Shown: positions 23,771 through 35,907, counted from the first letter of the stretch. The stretch is DNA of 64,000 nt from Mallotus nudiflorus (GCA_947683625.1 CANTUR010000240.1:310001-374000), one strand, 5' to 3'. Numbers and translations: made by a program. Notes: a model not told the origin generated them from the sequence alone.

Positions 23771-24060
23771 AAAATTTTATCTTTACATGTTTCTCGATGT
23801 CCTCTTCTTCACTAGTTAGGCCCATTTTGGTCTGAGGTCTTCTTAGTTTTTGCTTGATCGATTTGCATCCTTCTTTAGTATGAATGAAGTGTTAAACAAT
23901 GTCTCTGTCAATACTAGGCATATTGTCGTACGTCTAGGAAAATACTTCTAAATATTTTATTAATATTCTTTCAATTTCTCTCCTCTCTTTAGGTGTAACT
24001 TATTTCAAAATGTGCAGAATGTGTGGTTCAGATTCTATGTCAATGTTAAATGATTAAATG
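23771..24060 (-). pseudogene. N-terminal part of reverse transcriptase, Tat lineage
   Basis: The minus strand shows VTPKERREIERILIKYLEVF, a stop at the position of Trp, then TYDNMPSIDRDIV and KQKLRRPQTKMGL. These are the residues that open the RT domain in Tat-type elements. The polymerase palm with xDD, the RNase H and the integrase core are missing, and the frame runs directly into integrase C-terminal sequence. This indicates an internal deletion of roughly the RT-to-integrase interval. Confidence 0.8.
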
Positions 24061-24922
24061 CATATGGAATGAATGTCAATGTTTTAATCAATGCAATTCA
24101 CACTACCTTTAAAAAAGACAATAAACAAGTAAACAAAATCCTATTTCATTGCATTAACCTTAGAATTCATTACATCATCATTTTCAAACAAAGAAAAAGT
24201 ACATAGATAATTATCGGCAATGTCTTTAAACAAGATATCATCAATGCTAGATTTAAGGATGGCAGTAGCTTAGGCATGATTGATAGCTTCAATCTCATAT
24301 TCTGTCTCTAGGTTTTTTATCAACTCATAAATGTCAGTCTCGGTGATCATGTCTGGTAAGTACTTCTCCTTAAGGGTGTCATTAAAGATCTTGAACCCTA
24401 ATTTCTTTATTCCGTTGCTCATTCACTCCTTAGCTTGTCCTTGATAGACTTAGCTTGAACTTTTAGCCATAAAAGAGGCTGATTTTTTAGCCCTAGTATC
24501 CTTTTTAGGATTGTACCCTAAACCATTTTTTGTTGGTTTATCCTTAGAAGTTATGGAACTATATGACTCTAATGTTTTTTCCCCTTAATCTTGTTCCAAG
24601 TAGATATTGCATATTTTTATTCATAACAGTAATGTTAGGATTGACATGACCATCACTAATCATAAAAACCTAGAATCTTGGTGGGTCCATATTCAGGTAG
24701 TCTATAATGTTGTTTGTTTCAGTAGGGATAGTAATGACCTTTCCATTCAGAGGGAACTTAATCTTCTGATGCACAATGGAAGGTATGTCCCCTACTAGTG
24801 GAACTAAGGTCTTCCTAGCAGTAAGGCAAAAGTCATAGGGATGTCCAGGATGGTAAATTCTATTACTGATTCGATATCTCCCACTATAACTACTATTTTA
24901 AAAGTGTTTATGACTGGCTTCT
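24061..24922 (-). pseudogene. Protease-RT linker of the Tat-lineage polyprotein
   Basis: The minus strand carries KGLGYNPKK near 24510, MSNGIKKLGFKIFNDTLKE near 24400 and an acidic stretch around TETDIYELIKNLETEYEIEA near 24300. These fit the long linker between protease and RT in the Tat/Ogre group. Stops are present. The plus-strand frame at 24607-24798 is a shadow. Confidence 0.55.
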
Positions 24923-25450
24923 TTAAATCATTATAGGTTCATATGACCACATTGGATTCTTTAGGTTTTCAACATTCATCCCGAACTTATACAGCAACCT
25001 TAGGGGGCAAACATTAATAGCAGACCCATCATCTACAATAACCATAGGGTCTTCTAATCTTGAAAATTGCCTGTATGAAGAAGGGATGATTGTGGTGATC
25101 GTATTAGAAGGAGCTTTCATTAGAGAGGCTATTATCTCATAAGGTGAGGCATCAGTAGGAATCTTTACTTCATTTAGTGCTCTGACTAGGGCATCTCTGT
25201 GCTTCTTAGAGGCCATGAGTAGGTCCTAGATATTAGCTTGTGCCTGAGTTTTCTTAAGCTATTTAAGGATAGTATCTTCCTCTTTGATCGGAGCTTGATC
25301 CCTTGCTACCTCTAGTTCCTTCTTTTTCTCAAGAGGTTGATATACCCACCCACTGCTAGTTACATGATTAACTACTAGTGAGGGCTTCTTAGGTCCATGC
25401 TTATTGGCTTTTGTACTGTTGTTTTGGTCCTAAGCAATGATTTTAGGATC
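24923..25450 (-). pseudogene. Protease region of the Tat-lineage element
   Basis: A 97-residue open stretch (24923-25216) has MASKKHRDALVRALNEVKIP, then EIIASLMK and the active-site-like VIVDDGSAINVCPLRLLYKF. In this lineage the catalytic motif is D-x-G-S/A followed by hydrophobic-N-x-x-P, which fits DDGSAINVCP. The N-terminal frame continues with stops toward 25450. It is part of the gag-pol polyprotein and inactive here. Confidence 0.75.
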
Positions 25451-27250
25451 ATCAAAGTCATATCATATGTCTATTCTCATGATTTGTAAGTTTTGAAGCT
25501 AAATAGTATTGACCATCCCATCTTTGTTGTCAAATTCCCTATCCTGATGGTACTATGTCTTTTAAGAGTGTGTAGGAAGCAGGAGGTGTTGTGTACTTGA
25601 CTTTATAGTTGAACTTCCCAAATGGCTAGCCCAGTAAATCCCATACTTCATGGTTACTGCTAAGTTTTTTGTCTATGTCTACTTCTTATAAGTCAAGGCA
25701 ATCAATCACTTCACCATTCATAGGGAGAGCTGTATCCCTAGCTCTTTTTTGCATCATCAAGTGGGGAAGAAATTTTTGAGGCATTGGAATGTATTTAAAG
25801 GTAAAAGGACATTGCTCATCTACACTAGAATCATGAGGCTTAAGAATGGGATTGTGGGTTCATCCTCTAAGGGCCTATCTTAGGTTTCTTGTATGGCTTG
25901 ATTGATTTTTTGAAAAATTCTTATGGTAGACTGAAGGAGATCATGCTGATGGTTGGTGGAGGCATGTTTTGATAGTTTGGGAGAGGATTAGCCTTGATAC
26001 TGGGTCATTTTTCTAGGTCATCAATTTTTCGAGAGTCAATGAGGTCTTGGATTGCATTTTTAAGAGTTTTGCATGTATCAGTGGTGTGGCCAAGCATTTG
26101 GTGAAAATGTCAGAACAATTTTTGGTTAATCTAAGGTGGTAGTGGGTTTGGAAGAGGCCTAGGCTTTTATGGCTATAGGAGGTTCTTTTATTGAAGCCTT
26201 TTGAATACTTTGGATAGTGGGAGGTTAAAGTTTAATAATTTTCTTCGTGGTATAATGGCATTGATAGATGGTGAGATGTGGGTGTTGGGTTGGATCATGT
26301 TTATTTTGGCAGCTCAGATGAAGGTGTTTTGGATGTTTGGTTGGTTTTATAGCGCAAAGTATTTATGGCTTGCTGAGGTTACTCATCCTCAATTCTAATC
26401 CTACCTTAATAGAGAGCTCTGAAGTCAGGATAATGAGCAAAGATCATCTATTTTTTATTATTAGCTTTATTTATTCATCCACAAGAGGACAGTTTCTCAT
26501 CCTAATTGCCTTTCACCGCCATATGGTGACATAATTAGAGAAAGCTTCACTGAGTTTCTGCTTTGTGGTCTCAAGGTCCCTTCAAGTGATGTCTAACTGA
26601 GTATTGTATTTATACTGCTCGATAAACTTATGAGTTAGTAGTAGCCAATCATTTTTTATTTCATCTTCAAGGTCAAAAAACCATGCCCTCAGTCCTTCCT
26701 CTAATGATGTGAAGAAGAATTGAACAATCTATGATTCTATAAGCTTTGTGGCAGCCATGAAGGTAGCATATTGCCCTAGATAGACCCTCAGATCCTTTGT
26801 TCCGTCAAACTTGGCAAAGTTGGGTAGATTAAAATCATATGGAAGTGGCTTATCTTCAAACAGTGCCAAGTCAATGAAGCTTTTGGAGCCATGAGTTCCC
26901 TTATCTTTGAAGGCAAATTCCAATCGAGCCATTTTGTTGGCCAATAGTTTAACCTCCCCTATCGATTCAAGCTTGGTCATGTCAGCAATTTTTGTAGCTT
27001 TTGGTGCATTCTTGAGATCTTGGTATTAGTCATTCTCATCATTAGCTTGAACTGGAGTGTGGGAAATTCCCTTTGCCTTATCTACCCTTGAGTGAACATA
27101 TGCAGATACTTCATTAGTGGTGTGTTATTCCCATCTCAAGCACTTTTGGCTTTGATTTGGGCTTGGAGGATTTTAGCTATGGTGCCATCAGTGAGCAACT
27201 TTTTGATCCCCTCTTTTAGCTTGTCTTTGAATTGCTAACATGAGGTATCT
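25451..27250 (-). pseudogene. gag of the Tat-lineage element
   Basis: The best open part is 26729-26980 (84 residues): MTKLESIGEVKLLANKMARL, then LPYDFNLPNFAKFDGTKD and VYLGQYATFMAATKL. The 'P-x-F-x-K-F-DGT-x-D-P-x-x-H-L' theme is the opening of retrotransposon gag. The related gag at 59100-59220 shows KFDGTRDPKIHLSQY at the same place. Downstream, the capsid (to about 26100) and the tail continue with stops. Plus-strand frames at 26201-26534 are shadows. Confidence 0.7.
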
Positions 27251-27384
27251 TCTTGGTCATTCATGCTTAAATGTCATATTCCTATACATTTATTATGGTT
27301 AGATAAATGAATGATGCATGATTTTATGCTTTTTGACCTTTTTTTTATTTTATTTATGAAATTACCAAATTGACCTTCAACTAA

Positions 27385-27481
27385 TTTAATAATAATAATA
27401 ATAATAACAACAACAACAACAATAAGATTAATGTTAACAACAACAACAACAAAAATAATATTAATAAATAATATTAATAAC

Positions 27482-27514
<33 letters not shown>

Positions 27515-27520
27515 GACTTT
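27385..27520. repeat. Compound (AAT)n/(AAC)n microsatellite
   Basis: Runs of ataata, caacaa and ttatta triplets alternate. They create the low-complexity minus-strand open frame at 27274-27540, which is not a gene. The flanking 27521-27700 is plain AT-rich sequence. Confidence 0.9.
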
Positions 27521-27699
27521 AATATTTTAAAAAATCCCACCTAAAATAAATTATTTTACGTAAACAAATCTTTTAGAATAAAATATATGGATAATATTAG
27601 CAATTAACAATAATAATATACAAATAAAATTTAATATTATTAACATTGCATATCTTAAAATAATATTATTTTATTTAAATACTAGGTCATTTCAAACCA

Positions 27700-28033
27700 C
27701 CATATGGTGTTGGAAACTTAACTTTTCAGAACCTACATCAACCATCTCAATAGAACCAAAACTCATCTCTTAAAGGCAAGCTAGACAAGTTCATGGAGAT
27801 GATAGACAAAAGGATGACTCTTCAAGATGATTCGAATTAAAAGCTAGAGGTGAAGGTGGACTAGATTCAGAAAGATACTCAGTTGCTGTTCAAGAACCAT
27901 TCTTCTTCCATTCACAATCTGGAAGTGAAAATGGGCTAGATAGCTAATGCACTGACATCATGGAACCAAGGAAACTTACTAAGCAATACTGAGACAAATC
28001 CAAGGGAGCAAGTGAAAGCTATAACCCTAAGAA
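27700..28033 (+). pseudogene. gag C-terminal remnant
   Basis: The segment precedes the protease region. It contains a 'ccatatggtgttgga' start and stretches such as LDKFMEMIDKRMT in one frame, resembling the helical tail that follows the zinc knuckle in Athila-type gag. Stops interrupt it and the capsid itself is missing. Confidence 0.5.
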
Positions 28034-28963
28034 GTGGAACTACCTATAGAGTCCAACTCAAGCAACCAGGGCAAAGCCATTATCGAAGAAAGCTCTAGTG
28101 AAGCAAACAATAGAGGAGAATCTAAGGGAACCAAAGAGAGTAAAGAAAGAGCATACAAGCCACCCATTGCCTTTCTACAGAGGTTAAAGAGAATAAAGCT
28201 AGATCCTCAATTTTCAAAATTCCTAGACATGCTTAAAAAGATTTAGGTTAATTTACCTTTTGCGGAGGCCATTGCTCAGATGTTGAAGTATGCAAAATTT
28301 CTCAAAGAGTTGATCTCCAATAAAAAGAAGCTTGAAGAACTGGAGACAATGACTTTGATAAAGGAATGCGATGCCCTAATCTCAAACAAGCTTCCAAGCA
28401 AGCTTAGGCACCCTGGAAGCCTAACCATCCCCTGTGAAATATGGAGTATCCAGTTCCATAAAGTATTGTGTGATTCAGGTGTCTCCATAAACCTTATGCC
28501 CCTATCCATTTTTAGGAAACTAAGTTTGGAAGAAAAGATGACGAATATGATTCTTCAATTGGCATATCATACTACTAAAAAACCACTAGGGATTGTTGAG
28601 GACATGTTAGTAAAAGTGGGCAAGTTTATATTCCTTGTTAATTTTGTTGTTCTAGATTTTGAAGAAGATGAGGAGGTGCCTCTAAACTTAGGCAAGCCAT
28701 TCTTATACACTGCCAAAGCCTTGGTTGATATGCATGAAGGAACTCTCATATTAAGAGTAAGAGAAGAAAAATGTGTCTTTGACATTTATAAGGCAAGTAG
28801 ACGGCCTATTGATGGAGATTTCTACATGCGCTTGGATGCAGTAGATAAATGTGTGGATGAAGTTTTCCATACTCAACTACAAGCAGTTGAAGATTCTCTA
28901 CAAGTGGAGGAGAGTTCGAAAGAAACTCCTAAACTTAAACCTTCTCAAACTGATCATCCTTAA
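28034..28963 (+). pseudogene. Protease region of the plus Athila-like element
   Basis: The frame 28034-28246 encodes the pre-protease part with PPIAFLQRLKRIKLDPQFSK and FLDMLKKI, then a stop. The frame 28280-28963 (227 residues) continues with YAKFLKELISNKKKLEELET, LPSKLRHPGSLTIPCEI, the catalytic CDSGVSINLMPLSIFRKL (D-S-G), GIVEDMLVKVGKFIFLVNF, VVLDFEEDEEVPLNLGKPFL and the C-terminal ALVDMHEGTLILRV. This is the longest intact coding stretch in the window and nearly a complete protease domain. Its acidic tail leads toward RT. Confidence 0.9.
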
Positions 28964-29149
28964 AGGCATACACCACTAATTTTAAATATCCAACCCATAC
29001 AACCTTCCATTATTTTACCACCTTCACTTGAATTGAAACCTTTACCACCTCACCTTAGATATACCTTCCTAGAAGAAAATCAAACTCTACTAGTCATTAT
29101 CTCTTCCAAAATCACCTTTGAATAAGAAACCTTACTTATAGAAATGCTA
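28964..29149 (+). pseudogene. Protease-RT linker, plus Athila-like element
   Basis: This is a proline-rich variable linker in the translated frame (for example LPPHLRYTFLEEN near 29040-29080) with stops. It matches the linker position in related polyproteins. Confidence 0.6.
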
Positions 29150-30189
29150 AGGAGAAGGGTGAAAGCCATTGGGTGGTAGACCTCTGACATCAAAAGAATA
29201 AACCCATCCTACTGCATGCATAAAATACTAATGGAAGATGGGTGCAAACCGATCATTGAACTACAGAGGCAATTGAATCCAAACATGCAGGAAGTGGTGA
29301 AAAACGAGATTATAAAGCTTCTTGATGCATGTATTATATATCCAATCTTAGACTCTAGTTGGGTAAGACTTATTCAGCATGTGGTAAAGAAAGGAGGGAT
29401 GACCATAATGGAGAAGGATGGAGAGTTAATCCTAATAAGAGTTGTTACTGGCTAGAGGGTATGTATTGATTATAGGAAGCTCAATAATGCCATAAGAAAA
29501 AACCACTTTCCCTTACCATTCATTGACCAGATGCTTAAGAGAATTGCAAGACATACTTTCTACTACTTCCTTGATGGCTACTCAGGCTACAACTAGATTT
29601 CTATAGCTCTAAAGGACTAAGAGAAAACAACATTCACCTGTCCTTATGGCACATATGCCTAAAGGAGAATACCTTTTGGGTTATGCAATGCCTTTGCCAC
29701 ATTTTAACATTGCATGACAGCCATCTTCTCTAATTTAGTTGAGGATATCATGGATATCTTCATGGATGACTTCTCAGTGTTTGGAGATTCATTTGATGCT
29801 TGCCTTAACAATTTGGAGGAGGTATTAGCAAAATGTGAGGAAACTAATTTGATGCTGAATTAGGAAAAATGCCACTTTATGGTAGATGAAGGAATAGTAT
29901 TGGGACACAAAATTTCAATAAGGGAAATAGAGGTTGATCGAGCCAAAAAAGAGACAATTGAAAATCTCAGTTATCTAACCAATGTAAAGGGTGTTAGAAG
30001 CTTCCTTAGACATGTCAGCTTTTATAGATGCTTCATCAAGGATTTTTCTAAAATTTCTAAACCTCTTTCTCAGTTACTAGAAAAAGATGTTCCTTTTAAG
30101 TTCATTAATGTTTGTAAATATGCTTTTGACAGGTTGAAGAAGGAACTCACATCAGTACCGATTATGGTACCACTAGATTAGAGCCTTCC
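29150..30189 (+). pseudogene. Reverse transcriptase of the plus Athila-like element
   Basis: The motifs in order are: QRQLNPNMQEVVKNEIIKLL (29260-29320), VCIDYRKLNNAIRKNHFPLP near 29460-29520, FLDGYSGYN near 29570, TTFTCPYGTYA, IPFGLCNAFATF, the catalytic FMDDFSVFGDSFDACLNNLE near 29760-29815, and the connection VKGVRSFLRHVSFYRCFIKD at 29975-30045. In-frame stops lie at 29453, 29594, 29618, 29705, 29861 and 30179. At these sites the family has Trp or Gln, so each can be explained by a single C-to-T or G-to-A change. Only these point lesions and few frameshifts separate it from a full-length domain. Confidence 0.9.
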
Positions 30190-30575
30190 ATTTGAACTAA
30201 TGTGTGACACCAGTGACCAAGCCATAGGAGCTGTTCTAGGGCAGCATAAAGACAAAAGGTTGCATGTGATATACTATACTAGCAAGACTCTCTTAGAAGC
30301 ATAACTCAACTATGCCACAACAGAGAAGGAGATGTTAGCTATTGTGTTTGCTTTTGTTAAGTTTTACTCTTATCTTCTAGGATTGAAAGTGATCATGTAC
30401 ACAAATCATACAACTATCAAAAATCTATTATCCAAGAAAGATTCTAAGCCAAGGTTGATTCAATGGGTACTTCTACTTTAAGAGTTTGATATGGTGATCA
30501 AATATAAGAAGGGCTAAGAGAACTGGGTAACTGACCACCTCTCTCGCTTAGAAAAGGGGAATAGTGATTAAACAT
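30190..30575 (+). pseudogene. RNase H of the plus Athila-like element
   Basis: The frame reads MCDTSDQAIGAVLGQ (first catalytic segment), LHVIYYTSKTLLEA, a stop at 30302 where Gln is usual, LNYATTEKEMLAIVFAFVKF, LGLKVIMYTNHTTIKNLL, KPRLIQWVLLL, another stop at 30479 at a Gln position, EFDMVIKYKKG and the junction VTDHLSRLEKGN. It follows RT without a gap and is inactive because of the stops. Confidence 0.9.
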
Positions 30576-31860
30576 CCAGCAGGGAGACTTTTCTAGATGA
30601 GACACTATTTGCACTTGCATTTATCCCTTAGTACTCAGACTTGGCTAATTTTCTCTCATGTGGGCAATTCCTTAAGAACTTCTCATATCAACAAAGAAAG
30701 AAGCTCATGCATGATGCAAAGAGCTATGTATACGATGATCCTTATCTCTAGAAATTATACAATGATGGCTTAGTGAGAAGGTGCATTCTTGACTCAGAGA
30801 TATATGATGTGATGAACCACTATCATAGTTCTCCCTATGGTGGACACTATAAGCCAAACAAAACAGTGGCCAAAATACTTAAAAGTGGATTATATTGGCC
30901 TTTTGTATTTAAGGATGCTAGAAACTTTGTCATGAACTATAATAAGTGTTAGTGCAGTAAGGGACTTTCAAGGAAAGAGGAGATGCTACAATCTGGAATT
31001 CTAGAGGTTGAACTCTTTGATGTATGGGGTATAGACTTTATGGGACCATTTCTCTCCTCTCTTGGGAGTCAATACATTCTTATTTATATTGACTAAGTCA
31101 AAATGGGTTGAGGCTCAGGCTTGTATTACTAATGATGTGAGAGTGGTATGCAAGTTCTTGAAAAAGGTCTTCACAAGGTTTGGGATCTTCAAGCCATTAT
31201 AAGTGATGGAGGAAGTCATTTCTACAACAAATAGTTTGAAGTCCTCCTAGCAAGATATAGTGTAAAGCATAAAATCTCTACATCGTACCACCCATAGACC
31301 AATAGACAAGTTGAAGTAAATAAAATAAAACTTAAGAATATTCTGGAAAAGACAGTGAACAACTCTAGGAAAGATTAGGCACTTAAGCTTGACAATGCAT
31401 TGTGGGCCTATCAAACTAATTTTAAGACTCCACTCAAAATGTCACCATATCGTTTGGTGTTTGGTAAGACCTATCATCTTTTAGTGGAGCTCGAGCACAA
31501 AGCATACTAGGTTATCAAAACCCTAAATATGGACTACAAGAAGTCAGGGGAGAGGTGGCTTCTCTAATTAGATGAACTAGAGAAAATTAGGAATATGGCA
31601 TATAAGAATGCCAAACTTTACAAGGATAAGACTAAAAGATTGCAAGATGCAATGATTAAGCGAAAGCACTTTGAAAAAGGGGACAAGGTTCTTTTGTTCA
31701 ATTTAAGACTCTAACTCTTCCCTGGGAAGCTAAAGTCTAAATGGTATGGTCCTTTTATAGTAGTGGAAGTATTTCCCCATGGAGCAGTGGTAATTCAAAG
31801 CAATAAAGGTGAACCCTTTAAGGTGAATGGACAATGACTTAAGTTGTATTTTGGGGAGGA
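30576..31860 (+). pseudogene. Integrase of the plus Athila-like element
   Basis: The zinc domain is near 30800-30960 (MNHYHSSPYGGHYKPNKT, then NYNKC and a damaged second Cys pair). The core has DVWGIDFMGPF near 31020, IISDGGSHFYN near 31195-31225 after a frameshift, a HP-TNRQVEV segment near 31290-31320, and DNALWAYQTNFKTPLKMSPY near 31395-31455. The C-terminal part shows GKLKSKWYGPFIVVEVFPHG near 31720-31785 and EPFKVNGQ. Stops and at least two frameshifts interrupt it. Downstream, 'aagcacttcttaggagataaccca' near 32023-32046 is the usual end of pol in this group. Confidence 0.85.
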
Positions 31861-33512
31861 GATATCATAACTCATAAGCAATCAGGACTTATAAGAGGCA
31901 CCTAAAACTGAGACAAGTGCACCATAACAACCATCATCTATAATGAAGATGAAGGAGACTTTGCCTTCACTAAAGAAATGAAGAACCACGTGGCCATAGT
32001 TAAGCTTAGGACCAAACATAAACAAAGCACTTCTTAGGAGATAACCCAAATGTTCTTTATTTACTCATTTAATTTTTTTTAGTGAGTTTGATGCCCCCTG
32101 AGGAGCTTAATTCTTCATGTAGTTTTCTGAATACCCTAAATATACATGGAGTAGGGACCCTTCTCAAGTCATTAGTGATATTCAGAATATAAAGTATTGC
32201 AGCATCTGGAAATAAATTAGGGAAGTTTTCTTTACTTTTGTCTTTATTTATAAATTTATGTAATTGTTTATGTGCTTGAATGTTTGATTGACTTTGAAAA
32301 TGTTTGGAGTGACTTTGAATGATAATTTGAAAGTGGGAACATATGTTACTATTGGACGATGTATGCATGCATAAAGAGGGCTTGTGAAGTAGGATGGGCA
32401 TGCCACTAAGTGACACAACCATGCAATCGAACACCAAAACACGACCATGCCTCACCTAGCATGGTCGTGTCATTTTAAGCCACCATTGTGTATGGTTGTA
32501 CCTCACCTAGCATGGCCATGTAATTCTCATGCACAAAATGTGCACGGCCATGCCTCACTTGGCACAACCATGCAATTTTAATGCTTAAAATGTGCATTAC
32601 TTGGCACCACCATGCAATTTTAATGCTTACAAGGTGCACAACCGTGCTTCATCTAGCATGGCCATGCAATTTTCAAGCTTCTATTGTGCATGAGCGTGTG
32701 CATGATCCATTCATTCACACGTTATATAGGCATGTAGATTCACTTTAGCTAGGCATGTGACTTTACCTCTTCATGTGAACTACCTCACACCTTTTTGACT
32801 TCCATTTTCCCAAAACATCCAAACACCTTTTAATGTGTTTTAGTTCAATGTCAAATTTTAAAATAATTTACTTTTGTCTTTTCATTTCTTAATAAATATG
32901 TCTTTTTGTGTGACTTCTTTCATTTTATATTTTAATGGCTATTACTTTATTTTTCTTTTTGTCATTTCAATCCACTTGCAATGCAACACATTGAGGACAA
33001 TGTACAATTGAAGTGTTGGGGGAGTATTTCCTTACTTTACCTTTTAGTATTTTATCTTGTTAATTTTGAGTGATTTGTCATTTATTTATTTTAGTTCATG
33101 TCAATAATAATAATAATATCCCACACTTTTATTTTTGCTAACTTGTTATAATTATAAGCTTTGTATATTACAATTAAAATTAGCTAGTTTAGTTGATTCA
33201 ATATGTGGTTAATTCTTGTAGTATACGGTTTAAAGTTTTATTAATGCTTAAGAATTAGACTTTTTAACTTTTAATCAACCTAAATATATACCTCTCTTTT
33301 GTTTTATTTAAAAGGATTTTTGGATAAAATTTTTGGTAATTAAGAGATTTGGATAGATTTTTATTATTAGGAAAACCTTTTTTCTACTATATGATAATTC
33401 AGTTGAGTAAAAAAATAGATTAGAGGAACAAAAAGCTTTTATAGCCTATAATAAGCTCCATTCTAGTCCAATGATCAAATTAAGTACGAGTAATCCAAAT
33501 GTACCTAATGGC
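31861..33512 (+). mobile_element. 3' spacer of the plus Athila-like element, first part
   Basis: This is non-coding. A minisatellite occupies 32390-32720. At 32985-33030 'cattgaggacaatgtac' is followed by 'gtgttgggggag', the internal tract-like motif also present at 5528-5568 (minus). The minus-strand frames at 32069-32455 run across the minisatellite start and are unconvincing. The conserved spacer motif near 33465-33512 is interrupted by the solo LTR. Confidence 0.65.
32390..32720. repeat. Minisatellite with CATGGCCATG-type units
   Basis: Five or so diverged units of about 60 bp contain 'cacctagcatggccatg' and 'caattttaatgctta'. A related array lies inside this element's own LTR at 36225-36510. 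Confidence 0.85.
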
Positions 33513-35516
33513 TATAGACAGCGGGGTTTAGCATGTGTCCAAGATTTTAGCAACCGTGACATTGTTTGAGCTCAAGGCTCTAGAGAACACACTAACCACT
33601 GTCACAAAGACATAATGTGGAGATAAGGAGTCGCCACCCATGGTAATAACTGGGACAAATAAGAAAGGTGGTACTTGATTCCCTAAAAGAAAGCTAGCAC
33701 TACAACCATGAGATTCTAGATACGGAATACTAACTTCTTTCAATCTTGTGTTCTTTTAGAATTACTATATTATCCTCTATTTACATGCAATTTCATATAA
33801 ATAATTATTCTAACAATTAACTCAAAGGCAAACTAGTCATGGAAAATACAAGTAAATAATGCATTCAATACAATCCCTAAGTTAGTCTAATCTACATTGA
33901 TTTTAATTAAATGTGCTAAATTTACATGTTTTAATAATGAAATGATCTTAAATCTACAAATTATGAAAAAGACTTAAATTAAATGGGCTAAGTCTAAATT
34001 AATTTAATTAAATTAGGTGGGTCTATGTCTAATTAACTAAATTAGCCTAAGTTATCTCTACCCTAAATCTAATTAATTGTGGGCCTAAAATGCATTTTAA
34101 TTAATTAAACCTAAATTTAAATGGGTTAAAGTCTAATGTGGGCCTAGGGCCCAAAACATATAAACACATATAAACAAGCCCAAAAACAATAATAAAAATC
34201 AAGCTAAATAAATAAAAAGATCAAATAATTAATTTAACTTATGCTAAAACCCTAATTTAATTAAAGTGACCATAAATAATAAAATAAAATAATAAATCAA
34301 GCAAAACCAAATTTACCAACTTAACTCTAATTTAATTAAAAAAAAACCTAAGGATTTCTATAACCATTAATTTTAATTAATTACCCAATGAAAACCTTAA
34401 TTTTACTAACCGATTAAATTAAATCAAAAAAAGCACACAAAGACCAAATTCCATTATTTTCACTATTAGGGCTATTACAATGATCTACTGCAAATAGGAA
34501 TAAAAACTAATACAATCCAAAAAAACACAACATAAAATAACCAATAAAATAGTAGCAAATAAATAAATAAAACTTTTAAAAAACTACATTCAAATACAAA
34601 ATTTAATCCATGGCATTCCACGGATCTTCATGAGTTTTGTTCTTGTTCAATCACATGCTACTCCACAACTTAGGTTACTCCCAGCATAATTATGAACACA
34701 AAAGCAAAATAAATAATGACTGAGCTTAAATAAAATAAAAATAACAAAAACTAAATAATCAAAAAAAAAAAAAGAAAAGGGTAGAAGAAGGGATGATTGA
34801 ATGGATGCAGTATTGATTAGCTCCTCAGAATGTTATCAATCACCATTACTTTTAATGGATATTCAAAGCTTGATGTCCTCCTCCTCAAAAGTCTATTGCT
34901 CTTGCTCCAAAAACAAATAAAATCTAAAGAAAAAATATTTTATGTACTGCTTCAAAGAAAAATATAGAGAGAACTTTTTTTTAAGTAGAAAGAGATAGTC
35001 CAAAGAGAGCCCCCCTTTTCCAAGAGCCTAAACTATCCTTATATAGGAAAAGAGCTAAAAAAAACCCTAATCCTCCGTACTTAAGAGTTCCAGTTTTAAA
35101 AGGACTTTATTTCCTGAAAATCCAAAAATAAATTTTAGAAAATTTTTAGCCAATCAAAATTCAGGAAAAATATATTTTAAAAAATTAAAAATTGAAAAAA
35201 TAGTGCAAGACCATATCAGAATAGTACAATTTCTATCATAATAGTACAATTCTAATCGGAATTATAGATTTTCGAACTGTAAAGTTTTTTTAACATTTGA
35301 TAACAAAAAGACCTTTGAAAGAATTTAAAATTCTCAATTAGGTCCTTAAAAAGTATCACAATTTAGTCCTTGAAAATATTAAACCCTTTCTTTGAAGAGT
35401 GCATTCAGACTATTGAGGTTTCAAACTTCAAGTATTGAAGATCTATGTATGATATTTTCATCATTGGAGTCCTCTGTCACATCCACACTTTATCATCTCA
35501 AAATTAGGTGCTTACA
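33513..35516 (-). mobile_element. Tat-type solo LTR nested in the Athila-like 3' spacer
   Basis: The minus strand starts TGTAAGCACC at 35516 and ends near 33513 (TATAGACAGC on the plus strand, with TG decayed to TA). It aligns along its whole length with the LTR at 55504-57787 and with 10770-12657. The conserved spacer motif of the host element breaks off at 33510 and resumes at 35519, which shows that this is an insertion. The flanks share only 'atg', so the target duplication has decayed. No internal region is present. A TATATAAGG box lies at about 35037-35045 (minus). The minus-strand open frame at 33528-33743 is LTR sequence. Confidence 0.85.
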
Positions 35517-35907
35517 ATGATGGTATTCATACTCAGTAATATAGGAACGGTAGGGAATACCAAAGTTAGGAAGGATTCTAATCCATCATAAATAAATAAA
35601 AATAAAATAAAATAAAAATTCAACTTGTTATCATATTTAGCTTAAGGGTTGACTAATAATTTAAATATGTTTGACTTTCCTTGGTTTATAAGTTCTAGTT
35701 CATCAATTACTATGAATAATTCATTTGAAAGGTATGCTTCACTTGGTAATATTCATAGTCTTTTTCTCTATTCATTAACTCAGTTTTGCTAAATAATACA
35801 TGTATTAACCCATTGCTATATTAATTAAACTATCTTTAATTTTATTTTAATGTGCTTATATTATTGTTATAATAAGGTTCTTACTTAAGGACAAGCAAAA
35901 GTTCAAG
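35517..35907 (+). mobile_element. 3' spacer of the plus Athila-like element, second part
   Basis: The spacer resumes after the nested LTR with 'atggtattcatactcagtaat' and runs to the polypurine tract. No gene is present. Confidence 0.65.

Larger units (their letters stand above)
16647..27690 (-). mobile_element. Tat-lineage Ty3/gypsy element, minus strand, internally deleted
   Basis: From high to low coordinates it carries gag, protease, the start of RT, the C-terminal part of integrase, a repeat-rich spacer with an opposite-strand PMD gene, a polypurine tract and the 3' LTR. An additional gene between pol and the 3' LTR, sometimes with a PMD, is known in the Tat lineage. RT core, RNase H and most of integrase are gone, and no 5' LTR is seen at the gag side. 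Confidence 0.75.

Noticed and set aside
27274..27540. Minus-strand frame rich in Ile, Leu and Val resembling a membrane protein
   Set aside because: It is translation of an (AAT)/(AAC) microsatellite.
32069..32455. 128-residue minus-strand frame in the Athila-like spacer, in the place where some Athila elements carry an env-like gene
   Set aside because: It is antisense to pol, shows no signal peptide or membrane segment, and runs into the minisatellite.
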